DNA of 62,519 bases from Erysipelotrichaceae bacterium (GTDB taxonomy: Bacteria > Bacillota_I > Bacilli_A > Erysipelotrichales > Erysipelotrichaceae): the NCBI GenBank assembly GCA_017512885.1, contig JAFWEP010000005.1, positions 1 through 62,519 of the forward strand. Direction: 5' to 3'. Made by a program: the position numbers and the translations under genes. The notes under the pieces were generated by a model. The model saw only the letters and a list, made by a program, of their open reading frames with translations, searched no databases and was not told the DNA's origin. Shown here piece by piece: positions 7,979-17,423 of this stretch (position 1 is its first letter; every line of letters begins with the position of its first letter).

Positions 7979-9466
7979 TCAGAACCATTGATAGATAAAG
8001 TCGGAAGCGGAAACGCTGCCGCCGAAGACGCCGAAGACCAGGAAGACCAGGATCAGGACCGCATAACCCAGCCAGCGCAGCGGGAAGAAGAGCCTGCTGT
8101 AGGCTTTGACCATGTCCCATTTGTCGCGCAGGATATCGGTCACGATGACGGTGATGAGGATGAAGAAGAGCCACTTCACTTCGTTGGCCGTCAGCCCCAT
8201 CAGTTCAAAGTCCAGTTTCTGCGGCGTACGCAGGGCCTGCCAGACCCCGGCCAGCTGTCCCATGTCGCTGTACTTGAAGAGCTGCCAGAGGATGGTGACG
8301 AAGAGGAAGTTGATCAGGATACCGAAGATGCGGAAGACGAGCGCAAAGGGCTTCTTCAGTTTCATCTTCCTGAAGGGCGACAGGATCAGTTCTTCAATGA
8401 TCTGTAAGATGCCGTGACCCAGTCCCCACCAGACAAAGTTCATGGTGGAACCGTGCCAGATGCCGGAAAGCAGGAAGACCGCCAGGATCGCCAGATACTG
8501 ACGGACTTTTCCCTTGCGGCTGCCGCCTAAGGGGATATAGACATAATCCCGGAAGAAAGAACCCAGGGAGATATGCCACCGGCGCCAGAATTCCTTGATG
8601 GTGGCTGCCAGATAAGGGGTATTGAAGTTCTTGGGGAACGAGAATCCCAGCAGTTTGGCACAGCCGATCGAGATGTTGGAATAGGCATCGAAATCCAGAT
8701 AGATCTGGAAGGAATAGAGGATGATCGCCAAGAGCGTATTGCCGCCGGTCATGCCTGCGGCCGAAGCTCTGGTCACGACGGAGGCGATGAAGTCGCAGAA
8801 AACGATCTTCTCAAACATGCCCAGCATCATCTGGAAGCCGCCGTTCTTGGCTTCGCTGTAATCAAAGGGCTGATCCTTGGTCAGGACGTCCTTGAAGTAG
8901 GCATAACGGTGGATCGGACCGGCAGTGACAGCCGGGAAGAAGAGCGCATAGTTGAAATAGACCAGGGGGTTGCGAACATCGATCTCGCCCTTATAGGCAT
9001 CGACCATCGCCGAGATGATCTTGAAGGTCACGAAGGAGAGGCCTAAGGGCATCAGGATGCTCTGACCGAACAAGGGAGCGAACTTGAAGGTGCCGAGGAT
9101 CACGACCGGTACCAGTATGCTTCCTAACAGAGCCCATTTGTTCTTCAATAACTGGTTCAGCAGAGCCAACAGCCAGCCTAACAGCGCCAGGAAGAGCAGC
9201 GATCCCAGATGGTAAGTCGAGAAGGAATATAAAAAGAAGAGATCTGCTGCCAGCAGGACGAAGGGTCTCAGTTTTCCCTTGAACGGTCTGGCCAGGCAGA
9301 AGACCAGGAAGACAAAGAGGATGAAGGCGAATGATAAAGGGGTCAGCTGAGGCAGTTTCTCCGGGAAGCGGAAGTAGTAATCTCCCAGGATGGCATAGCC
9401 ATCACCCAGAGAAAAAGTCCCTTCTCCCAGCAAGCCGTTCAGCCAGGCAAAAAGACTTTCGATCAT
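7979..9466 (-). CDS. MBOAT-family O-acyltransferase (first of two)
   Basis: This 495-residue polytopic protein has about ten membrane helices and the MBOAT core. The invariant His is in SGIWHGSTMNFVWWGLGHG near residue 338, and EFWRRWHISLGSFFRDYVYIPLGG, split here as EFWRRWHISL and FFRDYVYIPLGG, is the DltB/AlgI-type conserved loop. It would pass an acyl group, usually acetyl, from cytoplasmic acyl-CoA across the membrane to an SGNH partner. The partner is the next gene. Its start overlaps the upstream glycosyltransferase stop by 4 bases (ATGA), so translation is coupled. Confidence 0.92.
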   Translation of the reverse strand: MIESLFAWLNGLLGEGTFSLGDGYAILGDYYFRFPEKLPQLTPLSFAFILFVFLVFCLARPFKGKLRPFVLLAADLFFLYSFSTYHLGSLLFLALLGWLLALLNQLLKNKWALLGSILVPVVILGTFKFAPLFGQSILMPLGLSFVTFKIISAMVDAYKGEIDVRNPLVYFNYALFFPAVTAGPIHRYAYFKDVLTKDQPFDYSEAKNGGFQMMLGMFEKIVFCDFIASVVTRASAAGMTGGNTLLAIILYSFQIYLDFDAYSNISIGCAKLLGFSFPKNFNTPYLAATIKEFWRRWHISLGSFFRDYVYIPLGGSRKGKVRQYLAILAVFLLSGIWHGSTMNFVWWGLGHGILQIIEELILSPFRKMKLKKPFALVFRIFGILINFLFVTILWQLFKYSDMGQLAGVWQALRTPQKLDFELMGLTANEVKWLFFILITVIVTDILRDKWDMVKAYSRLFFPLRWLGYAVLILVFLVFGVFGGSVSASDFIYQWF

Positions 9467-10377
9467 AATCTCTCCTTAATAATGTAAGACGGACGGCGCT
9501 TGGTCTCGACATAGGTCTTGGCCAGGTATTCCCCGATGACCCCTAAGACCAGCAGCTGGATCCCTCCCAGCAGCGTAATGATCACGATCAGGCTCGGGAA
9601 ACCGGCGACCGGATCGCCGAAGATCAGGGCTTTGAGGGCAATGTAGATCATATAGAGGAAGCCAAAACCGGAGATGAGCGTTCCGGTGATCGTGGCGATG
9701 CGTAAAGGAGCGGTGGTAAAACCGACGATCCCTTCGATCGCATAACCGAACAGTTTCCAGAAGGACCATTTGGTCTCTCCGGCCACTCTTTCGACATTCT
9801 CATATTCCAGATACTTGGTGCGGAAACCGACCCAGGCAAAGATGCCCTTGGAGAAACGGTTCACTTCCTTCATGGAGAGGATCGCTTCGACCATCGCCCG
9901 TTTCATCATCCGGTAGTCACGGGCGCCGTCGACGATCTCCACATCGATCATCTTATTGATCAGCTTGTAGAACCTCCGGGCAAAGAAGGAACGGATGGGC
10001 GGTTCGCCCTTGCGGTCGACCCGGTAGGTCGCCACGCTGTCGTATTCCCCGCTCTGCACGATCTGTAACATCTCCGGCAAGAGCTTCGGAGGATCCTGCA
10101 GATCGGCATCCATGATGACGACATAGTCGCCTTTCGCTTCCGTCATCCCCGCCAGCATGGCGGCTTCTTTCCCGAAGTTGCGGGAAAAGGAAAGGATGAC
10201 GATGTGTTCGTCCTTCGCTTTCAGTTCTTTCGCTTTCTCGACGGTCTTGTCGGCAGAGCCGTCATCGACCAGGATCAGTTCGTATTCTCCCACCTGAGGC
10301 AGGTATTTCTCTAATTCCGCATAATAAAGAGGCAGTGCTGCTTCTTCGTTATAACAGGGAACGATAATGCTTAACAT
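9463..10377 (-). CDS. GtrB-type polyprenyl-phosphate glycosyltransferase (GT2)
   Basis: The 304-residue protein has a GT2 domain beginning MLSIIVPCYNEEAALP, the DPM1/GtrB motif MDADLQDPPK near residue 87-96 and two C-terminal membrane helices (about 230-300). This family transfers a sugar from a nucleotide sugar to undecaprenyl phosphate on the cytoplasmic face, supplying GT-C enzymes outside. Several GT-C-like proteins are encoded nearby. A longer frame exists upstream, but the ATG at 10377 has a perfect AAGGAGG with 6-base spacing. It sits exactly between the two MBOAT genes. Confidence 0.9.
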   Translation of the reverse strand: MLSIIVPCYNEEAALPLYYAELEKYLPQVGEYELILVDDGSADKTVEKAKELKAKDEHIVILSFSRNFGKEAAMLAGMTEAKGDYVVIMDADLQDPPKLLPEMLQIVQSGEYDSVATYRVDRKGEPPIRSFFARRFYKLINKMIDVEIVDGARDYRMMKRAMVEAILSMKEVNRFSKGIFAWVGFRTKYLEYENVERVAGETKWSFWKLFGYAIEGIVGFTTAPLRIATITGTLISGFGFLYMIYIALKALIFGDPVAGFPSLIVIITLLGGIQLLVLGVIGEYLAKTYVETKRRPSYIIKERL

Positions 10378-10396
10378 GATTCGCCTCCTTGGGGTC

Positions 10397-10405
10397 ATTA
10401 TATCA
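10397..10405 (-). promoter_or_regulatory. Candidate extended -10 promoter before the GtrB-type gene
   Basis: The minus strand reads TGATATAAT, a TGn extension plus a perfect -10 (10397-10402), starting in the stop codon of the upstream MBOAT. A 19-base gap with AAGGAGG leads to the ATG. No clear -35 is seen. It could add transcription of the second half of the acylation operon. Confidence 0.45.
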
Positions 10406-11785
10406 GAAATGGAAATAGATGAAGGGATTGTAGGAGTTATTGACGAGATAGAGCACACAGAGGAAGAAGACCAGGAGACTGCCGATGTCTCTGAGGACTT
10501 CCGCCCTCTCGCTCTCGCCCAGAGCCTTGGAGATCTTCTTCGGCAGCGGTGTGCAGAAGAAGACGCCGGCCAGGAGAGCGGGCGCCAGGGAAAGGAAGCC
10601 CATCTTCAGGAAGAGTCCGGCAGGCCAGGACGGCCGGCTGAACATCGCCTTCAGGAAGGCAACGATCTGGTAGCGTCCGGCTGAATTGAAGATGACCCAG
10701 CCGATGATCACACAGAGCAGCGTATACACCCGGTTCAGTACCGGCAGTTTCTTCAGGACTTTTAACAGGAACAGTTTCTCCAGCACCAGCAGGAAGAAGA
10801 ACCACAGTCCCCAGAGCACGAAGGTCCAGGCTGCTCCGTGCCAGAGTCCGGTCAGGGCCCAGACCACGAAGAGGTTGAAGATCTGCCGCAGCAGTCCTTT
10901 GCGGCTGCCGCCTAAGGGGATATAGACATAATCACGGAACCAGCTGGACAGTGAGATATGCCAGCGGCGCCAGAAGTCAGTGATCGAATCCGCCTGATAG
11001 GGATCGTTGAAGTTCTCCAGGAAGTGGAAACCGAAGATCCTGCCCAGACCGATCGCCATGTCGCTGTAGCCGCCGAAGTCGAAGTAGATCTGCAGGGTAT
11101 AGGCCAGCGCTCCGCTCCAGGCGGTCGCAAAGGTCAGCTCTTCCAGGGGAAGGGTGAAGATCTTGTTGGCGATGACTGCGGCGCTGTTGGCCAGGATGAC
11201 TTTCTTGCCCAGACCGTAGAAGAAACGGCGGAAGCCTTTGGAGGCATCTTCCCAGTTCTCTTTCCGTTCGGTCAGCTCCCGTTCGACATCCGCATAGCGG
11301 ACGATCGGTCCGGCGATCAGCTGCGGGAATAAAGAGACATAGCAGGCAAAGCGCAGCAGTTTCTTTTGCGGCTGCACCTTTCCCCGATAGATATCAAAGA
11401 GATAGGAAAGGATCTGGAAGGTATAGAAGCTGATGCCGATCGGCAGGGCCAGCTGCGGCGCTTCCAGAGAGGTATGCAGGATGCCGTTGATGTTGCGTAC
11501 GGCGAAGTCCGCATACTTATAGACGCCCAAGACCCCCAGATCCAGGAGGATCCCCAGGATCAGCCAGAGCGTCTTCTTCTCTTTGACCAGCTGAAATCCG
11601 ATCAGCCAGTTTAAGACGATCATACCGATCATCAGGAAGACATAGAGCGGTTCGCCCCAGGCATAGAAGATCAGTGAGAAGACTAAGAGCACCAGATTGC
11701 GCTGATCCCTTTCCTTCAGCAGGAAGTAGATCAGCAGCAGCGGCGGCAGGAAGGCAAAGAGAAAACTGAAACTGCTGAACAACAT
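10403..11785 (-). CDS. MBOAT-family O-acyltransferase (second of two)
   Basis: This 460-residue polytopic protein of the AlgI/PatA type carries the invariant His in LTGLWHGAAWTFVLWGLWF near residue 315 and the loop DFWRRWHISLSSWFRDYVY with IPLGGSRKG. It probably exports acyl groups for glycan O-acylation. The partner is the DHHW protein encoded one base upstream in the same operon. It is clearly a paralogue, not a duplicate, of the MBOAT at 7979-9466: the conserved loops match but the rest differs. Confidence 0.92.
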   Translation of the reverse strand: MLFSSFSFLFAFLPPLLLIYFLLKERDQRNLVLLVFSLIFYAWGEPLYVFLMIGMIVLNWLIGFQLVKEKKTLWLILGILLDLGVLGVYKYADFAVRNINGILHTSLEAPQLALPIGISFYTFQILSYLFDIYRGKVQPQKKLLRFACYVSLFPQLIAGPIVRYADVERELTERKENWEDASKGFRRFFYGLGKKVILANSAAVIANKIFTLPLEELTFATAWSGALAYTLQIYFDFGGYSDMAIGLGRIFGFHFLENFNDPYQADSITDFWRRWHISLSSWFRDYVYIPLGGSRKGLLRQIFNLFVVWALTGLWHGAAWTFVLWGLWFFFLLVLEKLFLLKVLKKLPVLNRVYTLLCVIIGWVIFNSAGRYQIVAFLKAMFSRPSWPAGLFLKMGFLSLAPALLAGVFFCTPLPKKISKALGESERAEVLRDIGSLLVFFLCVLYLVNNSYNPFIYFHF

Positions 11786-11786
11786 A

Positions 11787-12986
11787 TCAGTTCCCCCTTC
11801 CTATCGCATAGGACTCATAGGAGGCCATGAAGTAATTCTCGATCGTATACATGAAGAGGATCTTATCGACAGGATGTTCCTTTAAGAAAGCGTCATAGTT
11901 GAGAGGATCTCCCTCCGGACGCAGGATCCAGGTGTGATGGAAGTGCGAAGCCAGCAGTTCCGCAACGGCCTGGGTATAGGAATCTCCGACGATCAGGATC
12001 TCCCCTTCTCCCTGTTCGTTGGTGATCAGGGTGTGATCGCCATACGTAGAGTAAGCGGCATTGTAGTAGTATTCGTCTTCGGCCAGTTCGGGATCGGAGG
12101 CAAAGACGTTGGGATTCAGGATATCTTCGATCTTCTCTCCGTCCCAGGTCGTGACCGAAAGAGGCGGAAAGTCAAAGGTATAGACGCAGAAACGGTCTCC
12201 CGGCAGTACCCTTCCGGTCGCATTGCCGTGGGTGCCGTAGAAGGGCTTCTCTGCCGGCAGGCAGAACTCTTCCTTCGGTGACAGCGGATCGCTGACGCCC
12301 ATCAGCTGCAGGATCTCGGTATAGCCGCGGTAAGCGCCCTTGTAGTTCCAATGGTGGTCGGAAGCGTAGAAGAGCTGCTTGTAGTCATCCAGATCAACGA
12401 TCTGCAGGAAGGCGACCGGTACTTCCGCCTTCTCGGCCAGGAGCCGATTGTATTCCTGACCTTTGGAGACGATCCCATTAGCTTCATCGAAGAAGTTCAA
12501 TTCCTGAGCCTGATAGGGACGGTAGATATACATATCGACCTCAGGATAGTCCCTGGCCAGCTCATTGATCTCTTCGACTCTCTCCAGGATGTGCTGCAGG
12601 GTCGTTTCGTTCTCGGTGATCGGGTAGTAGATCATGTAGTCGCTGCTGCCGAGCTGCCAGCGGTTGCCGGTCTCCATCGGGGTCAGCAGAGTTTCCGGGT
12701 CGCCCTTGGTGCTGCCACGCAGCAGCCGGGTGACCGTAAAGTCCACCTTCTTCTTACCCTGCACGAGCGCATCCCGCAGCGGGAACTGGTCGATCAGCAG
12801 ATCTTCCAGGGTATCCTGGAAGGAGGCATCGAGGAAGCTTGTCTGTAATAAGGAAGAACGGGTCGTCAGGGCCCGGTTCTCGGTCACGGATACGCTCTTC
12901 TGCGGACGCAGGAATACGAAAAGAGAGAGACCGGCCAGCAGTCCGACACTGATGAGGGTAAAGATCTTTTCTCTTTTCTTGTTCAA
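11787..12986 (-). CDS. DHHW/AlgJ-like SGNH protein, partner of the second MBOAT
   Basis: This 399-residue protein has one N-terminal membrane helix (about 8-28) and an extracytoplasmic SGNH-like domain of the DHHW family. The name-giving motif SDHHWNYKGAY is at about 208-218 and the Ser block ILIVGDSYTQ near 328-337, giving Ser, Asp and His candidates. AlgJ/AlgX-type relatives carry out the final acyl transfer to a polysaccharide. The start codon is TTG, with AAGGAGA eight bases or so before it. One base separates it from the MBOAT gene downstream. Confidence 0.85.
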   Translation of the reverse strand: MNKKREKIFTLISVGLLAGLSLFVFLRPQKSVSVTENRALTTRSSLLQTSFLDASFQDTLEDLLIDQFPLRDALVQGKKKVDFTVTRLLRGSTKGDPETLLTPMETGNRWQLGSSDYMIYYPITENETTLQHILERVEEINELARDYPEVDMYIYRPYQAQELNFFDEANGIVSKGQEYNRLLAEKAEVPVAFLQIVDLDDYKQLFYASDHHWNYKGAYRGYTEILQLMGVSDPLSPKEEFCLPAEKPFYGTHGNATGRVLPGDRFCVYTFDFPPLSVTTWDGEKIEDILNPNVFASDPELAEDEYYYNAAYSTYGDHTLITNEQGEGEILIVGDSYTQAVAELLASHFHHTWILRPEGDPLNYDAFLKEHPVDKILFMYTIENYFMASYESYAIGRGN

Positions 12987-13004
12987 AGCGGTCTCCTTAA
13001 AAGT

Positions 13005-14012
13005 TCAGAACAGGACCTGCAGCGGTCTCTGCAGGAGGGCGATCCCCTTGTGGAAGAGGATACCAAGCAATATCGTAGCGATCGTCAGCGGATACCAGAC
13101 GATATCCCAGCCGATGCAGCCGGCCAGCCAGATCGCTGCCGGATCATTGAAGGTCACGTTCAGCAGGTAGATCTCCAGCGAAGCACTGCCGCAGAGCAGC
13201 AGGAAACGCTTCAGCAGATTCCTTTCGGATAAGCGGTTCAGTCCGAGGGCCAGCAGATAGCAGAGGCCGGGGACAGCGATCAGGAAGGGATACCAGTACA
13301 TGCCGTAGGTGAAGAGGCAGTCCTTCAGATAAGTCTGCGTCAGCGGCAGAGCGATGACACCGATGACCGCAGTCAATAACAGCACAAGGAACGGAATACC
13401 GCTCTCTTCTTCCTTCTTCGAAGCGAAGACCATGCCCAGCAGATAGACCGGGATGCGGCTGTACAGCATCATCTTCCCGCCGTCGCCGATCCCGTCGAAG
13501 TACACCAGCAGGATGTAGGGGATCAGCAGCAGGTAAGCCTTCTTCCGCTTCACCAGCGCATAGAAGAGCGGGCTCAGCAGATACATATAAAGGATAAAGA
13601 AGAGGTACCAGTTGAAGGGTTCCTTCCCGGTATAGAAGGCAATGCCGAAGACGTTATGCAGGAAGGCGATGACGATCTCGGCTTTGCTGAGAGATTCACG
13701 CAGGCTGCGGTAACGGGTCAGGAAGGACAAGGCCAGTACGATCAGGTAGCTGGGGTAGAGGCGCAGGATCCTCTTCTTATAGAATTCCGTGAGTTTTCCT
13801 TCCTTCTGCAGGGAATGCCAGATCCCGAAACCGGACAGGAAAACGAAAAGATCGACTCCGGCATAGCCGTTGTTCTTGACGATCGTCAGCGGTCCGAAAG
13901 AGATGCCGCTGTGATAGGCAACGACCAGCAGGATGCCGATCCCCATGATCGCCGTCCTGGCTTTGGATACGGCATGGGCAAATTCACGAAAAGATACGTT
14001 TTCTTTCATCAT
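13005..14012 (-). CDS. Acyltransferase family 3 (AT3) membrane protein
   Basis: This 335-residue protein has about ten membrane helices. The first conserved block is VAYHSG (residues about 32-37), with the His used by this family, and NNGYAGVDLFVFLSGFGIW follows (about 53-71). AT3 proteins O-acetylate surface glycans or lipids. It is one of three AT3 genes in the window, and the only one inside the MBOAT operon. It directly follows the upstream GT-C gene with no spacer. Substrate is unknown. Confidence 0.88.
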   Translation of the reverse strand: MMKENVSFREFAHAVSKARTAIMGIGILLVVAYHSGISFGPLTIVKNNGYAGVDLFVFLSGFGIWHSLQKEGKLTEFYKKRILRLYPSYLIVLALSFLTRYRSLRESLSKAEIVIAFLHNVFGIAFYTGKEPFNWYLFFILYMYLLSPLFYALVKRKKAYLLLIPYILLVYFDGIGDGGKMMLYSRIPVYLLGMVFASKKEEESGIPFLVLLLTAVIGVIALPLTQTYLKDCLFTYGMYWYPFLIAVPGLCYLLALGLNRLSERNLLKRFLLLCGSASLEIYLLNVTFNDPAAIWLAGCIGWDIVWYPLTIATILLGILFHKGIALLQRPLQVLF

Positions 14013-15521
14013 TCAGTATTTTACCATCTTCGTTTTCCCTGTGCTACGGAAGAGGCAGGAAAGACCGTAAGCGGCATAAGGCAGCAGGAACAAATGGTAC
14101 TGATAGAGGTAGATCGCCTTCACTTCCCAGAAGGCATGGAAGAGGAAACCGCCGAGAACGATCACCGCCGGCAGCAGGACCGTGAGGTCCTTCTTCTTCC
14201 GATAAGATGCAACAAAGATGAGTGTTCCCAGAGCGATCAGAGAGGAAGCGGCATCCCAGATCTCATTGGCAGCGTCATTGATCCAGCCGCTGATGATGAG
14301 CTGATTGGTCTCCGTTACCGGCAGTTCCCGGTACTGGGCAAAAGCTTCATACTCCGGATTCGCAAAGGCGACCCGGAACTTGCGGGAATAGAAGGTCAGC
14401 GCTTTGGCCGGTTCCCGTCGGAAGTCATCGAGGATCCTCTCGATGAAGTCTTCGGCATACAGCTGTGCAGCTTCGGCCGACCAGCCTTCCTGTTTGTAGT
14501 AGTCTTCGATCTCCGGGGTATAGGAGCCGGGATGATACATCTCATAGTTCAGACCGTAGGCGATCCAGGCGATCTTGGGCAGTCGGTTGTCATAGTTGTT
14601 GCCGGAACGCTCTTCCCAGTAGCGGACGACACCGCTCGTTCCCGCCCAGGTCAATAACAGCAAAGCGGCCATATAGCCGATCAGCAGCTTCTTCTTCTCT
14701 TTCAGCAGATGCAGGAAGAGGAAGATCAGCTCGGCGACCAACAGGATCAGGGAGTTGTTTTTGATGAAGATCGAAAGCGTCAGGAAGAAGGCATTGATCA
14801 GCAGTCCTGCTTTCTTTCCCTTGCGCAGATACAGCAGCAGTCCCCAGATCCCGATCATGCCGGAGGCATAGGATACCGCATTGCCGTAGATGAAGTAGCA
14901 GTAGAAGACGAACTGCAGCTGCAGGAAGAAGAAACAGGCCAGGAGATAGTTCACTCTCTCATCCTCAAACAGCAGATCGGAGATCCCGTACAGGGCGGCA
15001 TAGCCGGCCAGACAGAAAAGCAGGTTGACCAGCCGGATATAGGTGTTGGCATACTCTCCGAAGGGACGGGTGAACAGCAGGAACCAGCTCATCAGCCCCA
15101 GGTTGTTGGGATAGGTATTGATGTAGCTCTGATAGGAGAGCGGGGTCAGATCGCCCAGAGCTACAGCCTGGGCGGTATTCATGACGTTCATCGCGTCATC
15201 CTGGGTGACCAGGTAAGTGACGTTGCTGCGGATCCAATAGATGCCGATCAATAGCGAAACTGCCAGGAAGACAGCCAGCAGGATCTTGCTGTTCCCGATC
15301 TTTTTGCGATGCAGGAGATGTAATGCCGCCAGCAGGAGCAGCGTGACCAGGATATTGCGCAGGGAGATCAGCTGATAGTCAGCTTTGTAGAAGTCACCGG
15401 TGTTGTACTGGCGGACTGTAAAGAAGACGTTCGCAATGAAAAAGAGTATCGCAAAAACAGAAAAACAGAGCAGAGCTGTTTTCCTTGCGAATTCCAGAAA
15501 TCTCTCTGTTCCGTTCTTCAT
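14013..15521 (-). CDS. GT-C-fold membrane glycosyltransferase-like protein
   Basis: This 502-residue protein has about eleven membrane helices. The first large outer loop has the acidic motif TQDDAMNVMN near residue 112, in the position of the catalytic Asp of GT39-like GT-C enzymes, followed by TYPNNLGLMSWF. Such enzymes use polyprenyl-phosphate sugars outside the membrane to modify a polymer or lipid. The GtrB-type enzyme in the same operon could supply the donor. Sequence identity to a named enzyme cannot be claimed. Confidence 0.75.
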   Translation of the reverse strand: MKNGTERFLEFARKTALLCFSVFAILFFIANVFFTVRQYNTGDFYKADYQLISLRNILVTLLLLAALHLLHRKKIGNSKILLAVFLAVSLLIGIYWIRSNVTYLVTQDDAMNVMNTAQAVALGDLTPLSYQSYINTYPNNLGLMSWFLLFTRPFGEYANTYIRLVNLLFCLAGYAALYGISDLLFEDERVNYLLACFFFLQLQFVFYCYFIYGNAVSYASGMIGIWGLLLYLRKGKKAGLLINAFFLTLSIFIKNNSLILLVAELIFLFLHLLKEKKKLLIGYMAALLLLTWAGTSGVVRYWEERSGNNYDNRLPKIAWIAYGLNYEMYHPGSYTPEIEDYYKQEGWSAEAAQLYAEDFIERILDDFRREPAKALTFYSRKFRVAFANPEYEAFAQYRELPVTETNQLIISGWINDAANEIWDAASSLIALGTLIFVASYRKKKDLTVLLPAVIVLGGFLFHAFWEVKAIYLYQYHLFLLPYAAYGLSCLFRSTGKTKMVKY

Positions 15522-15524
15522 CGT

Positions 15525-17366
15525 CTATTCTTCTCCGAAATAATCCAGCTGCAGGATCTTTCCGCAGATATTGCGCTTCTGCATGAACGCATCGATTTTC
15601 TGCCGGGCTGCCTCTTCCGTTCCCTGCCGCATATGCAGGATGTCCTTGAGGGCATCATAGTAGAAATCTTCGCATTCCAGACTGTAGTCGGCATTGAAGG
15701 TCAGCGTACCGCCGCTGAAGATATCTCTGCCGAAGGCATATTCGCGCGGGTAATGGATATCCCAGAGGTTGCAGATCGTGGGCAGGAAGTCCAGCGCTGT
15801 CGCATAGGCTTCGCTCTCCTCGTGGGTCATGCCCGGGGCAAAGAGGAAGCAGGTGGTATAGCCGATCTCCGGATCCGTTTCTTCATTCCTGCCGAAGACC
15901 TGATCATAATTGCTGCCGGGACCGAGGTCGAGACCCTTCGCATGATGGTCGCCGAAGACCAGGATGACAGTATTCTCCAGTCTTCCGCTCCAGTCCATGA
16001 CGTTGATGAAGGTGCCTAAGGCTTTGTCCAGATCCATCGCCTTGGCGATGTAGGAAGCGTTCGCTTCATCGATCCCCGGATAGGTATCCAGGACCTTCTG
16101 GTAATCTGCCGGATCGACGCCGACTTCATTCTTCGTATAGGTCTGGTGTCCGCTGTAAGTGACCCAGTAGCCCAGGAAGTGTTCCTTCTCAGAGAGGATC
16201 CAGCCCAGCTGTTCGGCAAGTTCGGAGTCCGGAGTCAGGTTCTTGACGCCTAAGGCGTAGGAATCCATGAAGTGATAGCCGTATTTGGGGAAGGTCTCTG
16301 CCCGGTTGTAGTATTCGGAATAGTTGTTGTGGAAGGCTTCGGTAGTATAGCCGGCATTCTGGAATACTTCGCCCAGGGTCAGGGGGAAGGCATTGGTGAT
16401 GTGCTGGTAACAGACCGGATAACCGCCGCTGACCGGGATCATCGAAGTATTGGTCATGAACTCGGAGTCCGAGGTCGAACCGATCAGAAGAGGTGTATTG
16501 AAGTTCTTGAAGACGATCCCGTTCTGCATGTACCAGTACATGTTGGGAGTCAGTTCTTCGCTGATGGCCATGTTCATGAGAGATTCGGCCTGTACGATCA
16601 GGAGATCCTTCCCGGCAAAGAGACCGGTCTTCTCGTTGGTGTACTTTGCGGTATCAGCAGAGGCAAGATATGCAGCGATCTCTTCTCTTTCAGCTGCCGC
16701 ATCGCTGCTTTCAGTCGTACGCAGCGACTGTGCATCGCGGTAGGACAGGGTCAGTAAGCCCAGCTTCTGCACGAACTGATTGGTTGTCGGAACAGCATCA
16801 TAGAGATAGTAGTCACTCTTGTAGATATCGAAATCGGTATAGCCTTCCTTCGTCTTTTCGATCTGCGCTTCCATGGCATGGAAAGAGAAGAAAGCCAGCA
16901 GGAACAGCGGGATGCAGAAGAGACGGCTGAAACGGAAACGGACCTTCCCCTTCTGCAGTACGAAATACAGCACCAGGAAAAGGATCACGATCAGCAGCAG
17001 TACAAGGAAAGGAACGATATCCGAGAACTTCACCAGTTCCCAGGCTGCTCCTTTGACATCTGCCACTTCCTTCCTGAGACCGAGTGCGGTCGCAAAGCGG
17101 AAGTACTGATCAAAACCCTTGTGATAGACATTCTGGGCTACCAGATAAAGCGTAAAAACACCGCCCAGCAGTAAAGCCAGGATCCTGTTCGGGAACGGAC
17201 CGCTCAGTACCAGGATGCCTAAGATGATGCAGGCATAGGCCAGAAAGGCCCAGAGGTCATAGGATGCGGAAACGGAATAGGCATTCTTGATGAACAGGAG
17301 ATAGGCAAAGACAGAGACAAGGAACAATACCTCTGTCAGGATCCCGATCAGTTTCTTTTGTTTCAT
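15525..17366 (-). CDS. LtaS-like phosphoglycerol/phosphoethanolamine transferase (sulfatase fold)
   Basis: This 613-residue protein has five N-terminal membrane helices (to about 170) and an extracytoplasmic alkaline-phosphatase-fold domain. Metal and catalytic blocks of LTA synthases are present: IVQAES near 254-259, GSTSDSEFMTNTSM near 295-308 with the catalytic Thr of STSDSEF, and VFGDHHAKG near 469-477. LtaS polymerises glycerol phosphate from phosphatidylglycerol; relatives add single phospho groups. It heads the acylation operon, which suggests that the acylated product is a lipoteichoic-acid-like or other phosphopolymer. The ATG has a GAGGTA ribosome site and an extended -10 promoter at 17396-17404. 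Confidence 0.88.
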   Translation of the reverse strand: MKQKKLIGILTEVLFLVSVFAYLLFIKNAYSVSASYDLWAFLAYACIILGILVLSGPFPNRILALLLGGVFTLYLVAQNVYHKGFDQYFRFATALGLRKEVADVKGAAWELVKFSDIVPFLVLLLIVILFLVLYFVLQKGKVRFRFSRLFCIPLFLLAFFSFHAMEAQIEKTKEGYTDFDIYKSDYYLYDAVPTTNQFVQKLGLLTLSYRDAQSLRTTESSDAAAEREEIAAYLASADTAKYTNEKTGLFAGKDLLIVQAESLMNMAISEELTPNMYWYMQNGIVFKNFNTPLLIGSTSDSEFMTNTSMIPVSGGYPVCYQHITNAFPLTLGEVFQNAGYTTEAFHNNYSEYYNRAETFPKYGYHFMDSYALGVKNLTPDSELAEQLGWILSEKEHFLGYWVTYSGHQTYTKNEVGVDPADYQKVLDTYPGIDEANASYIAKAMDLDKALGTFINVMDWSGRLENTVILVFGDHHAKGLDLGPGSNYDQVFGRNEETDPEIGYTTCFLFAPGMTHEESEAYATALDFLPTICNLWDIHYPREYAFGRDIFSGGTLTFNADYSLECEDFYYDALKDILHMRQGTEEAARQKIDAFMQKRNICGKILQLDYFGEE

Positions 17367-17395
17367 AAACTACCTCACGCGAAACATACCCCATA

Positions 17396-17417
17396 ATTCT
17401 ACCACTTCCCCTATAAT
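17396..17417. promoter_or_regulatory. Divergent promoter pair between the LtaS-like gene and the plus-strand GT-C gene
   Basis: On the minus strand TGGTAGAAT (17396-17404) is an extended -10, followed by a leader of about 23 bases with a ribosome site. On the plus strand a perfect TATAAT (17412-17417) lies exactly six bases before the ATG at 17424, with no ribosome site, as for a leaderless transcript. The two -10 hexamers are ten bases apart, so the promoters share DNA and may compete. Confidence 0.55.
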
Positions 17418-17423
17418 ATAGTC

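Noticed and set aside
13656-14657. Long plus-strand open frame opposite the AT3 and GT-C genes
   Set aside because: It is antisense to two clear membrane-protein genes, has no motif, no ribosome site and a composition that mirrors the opposite codons.
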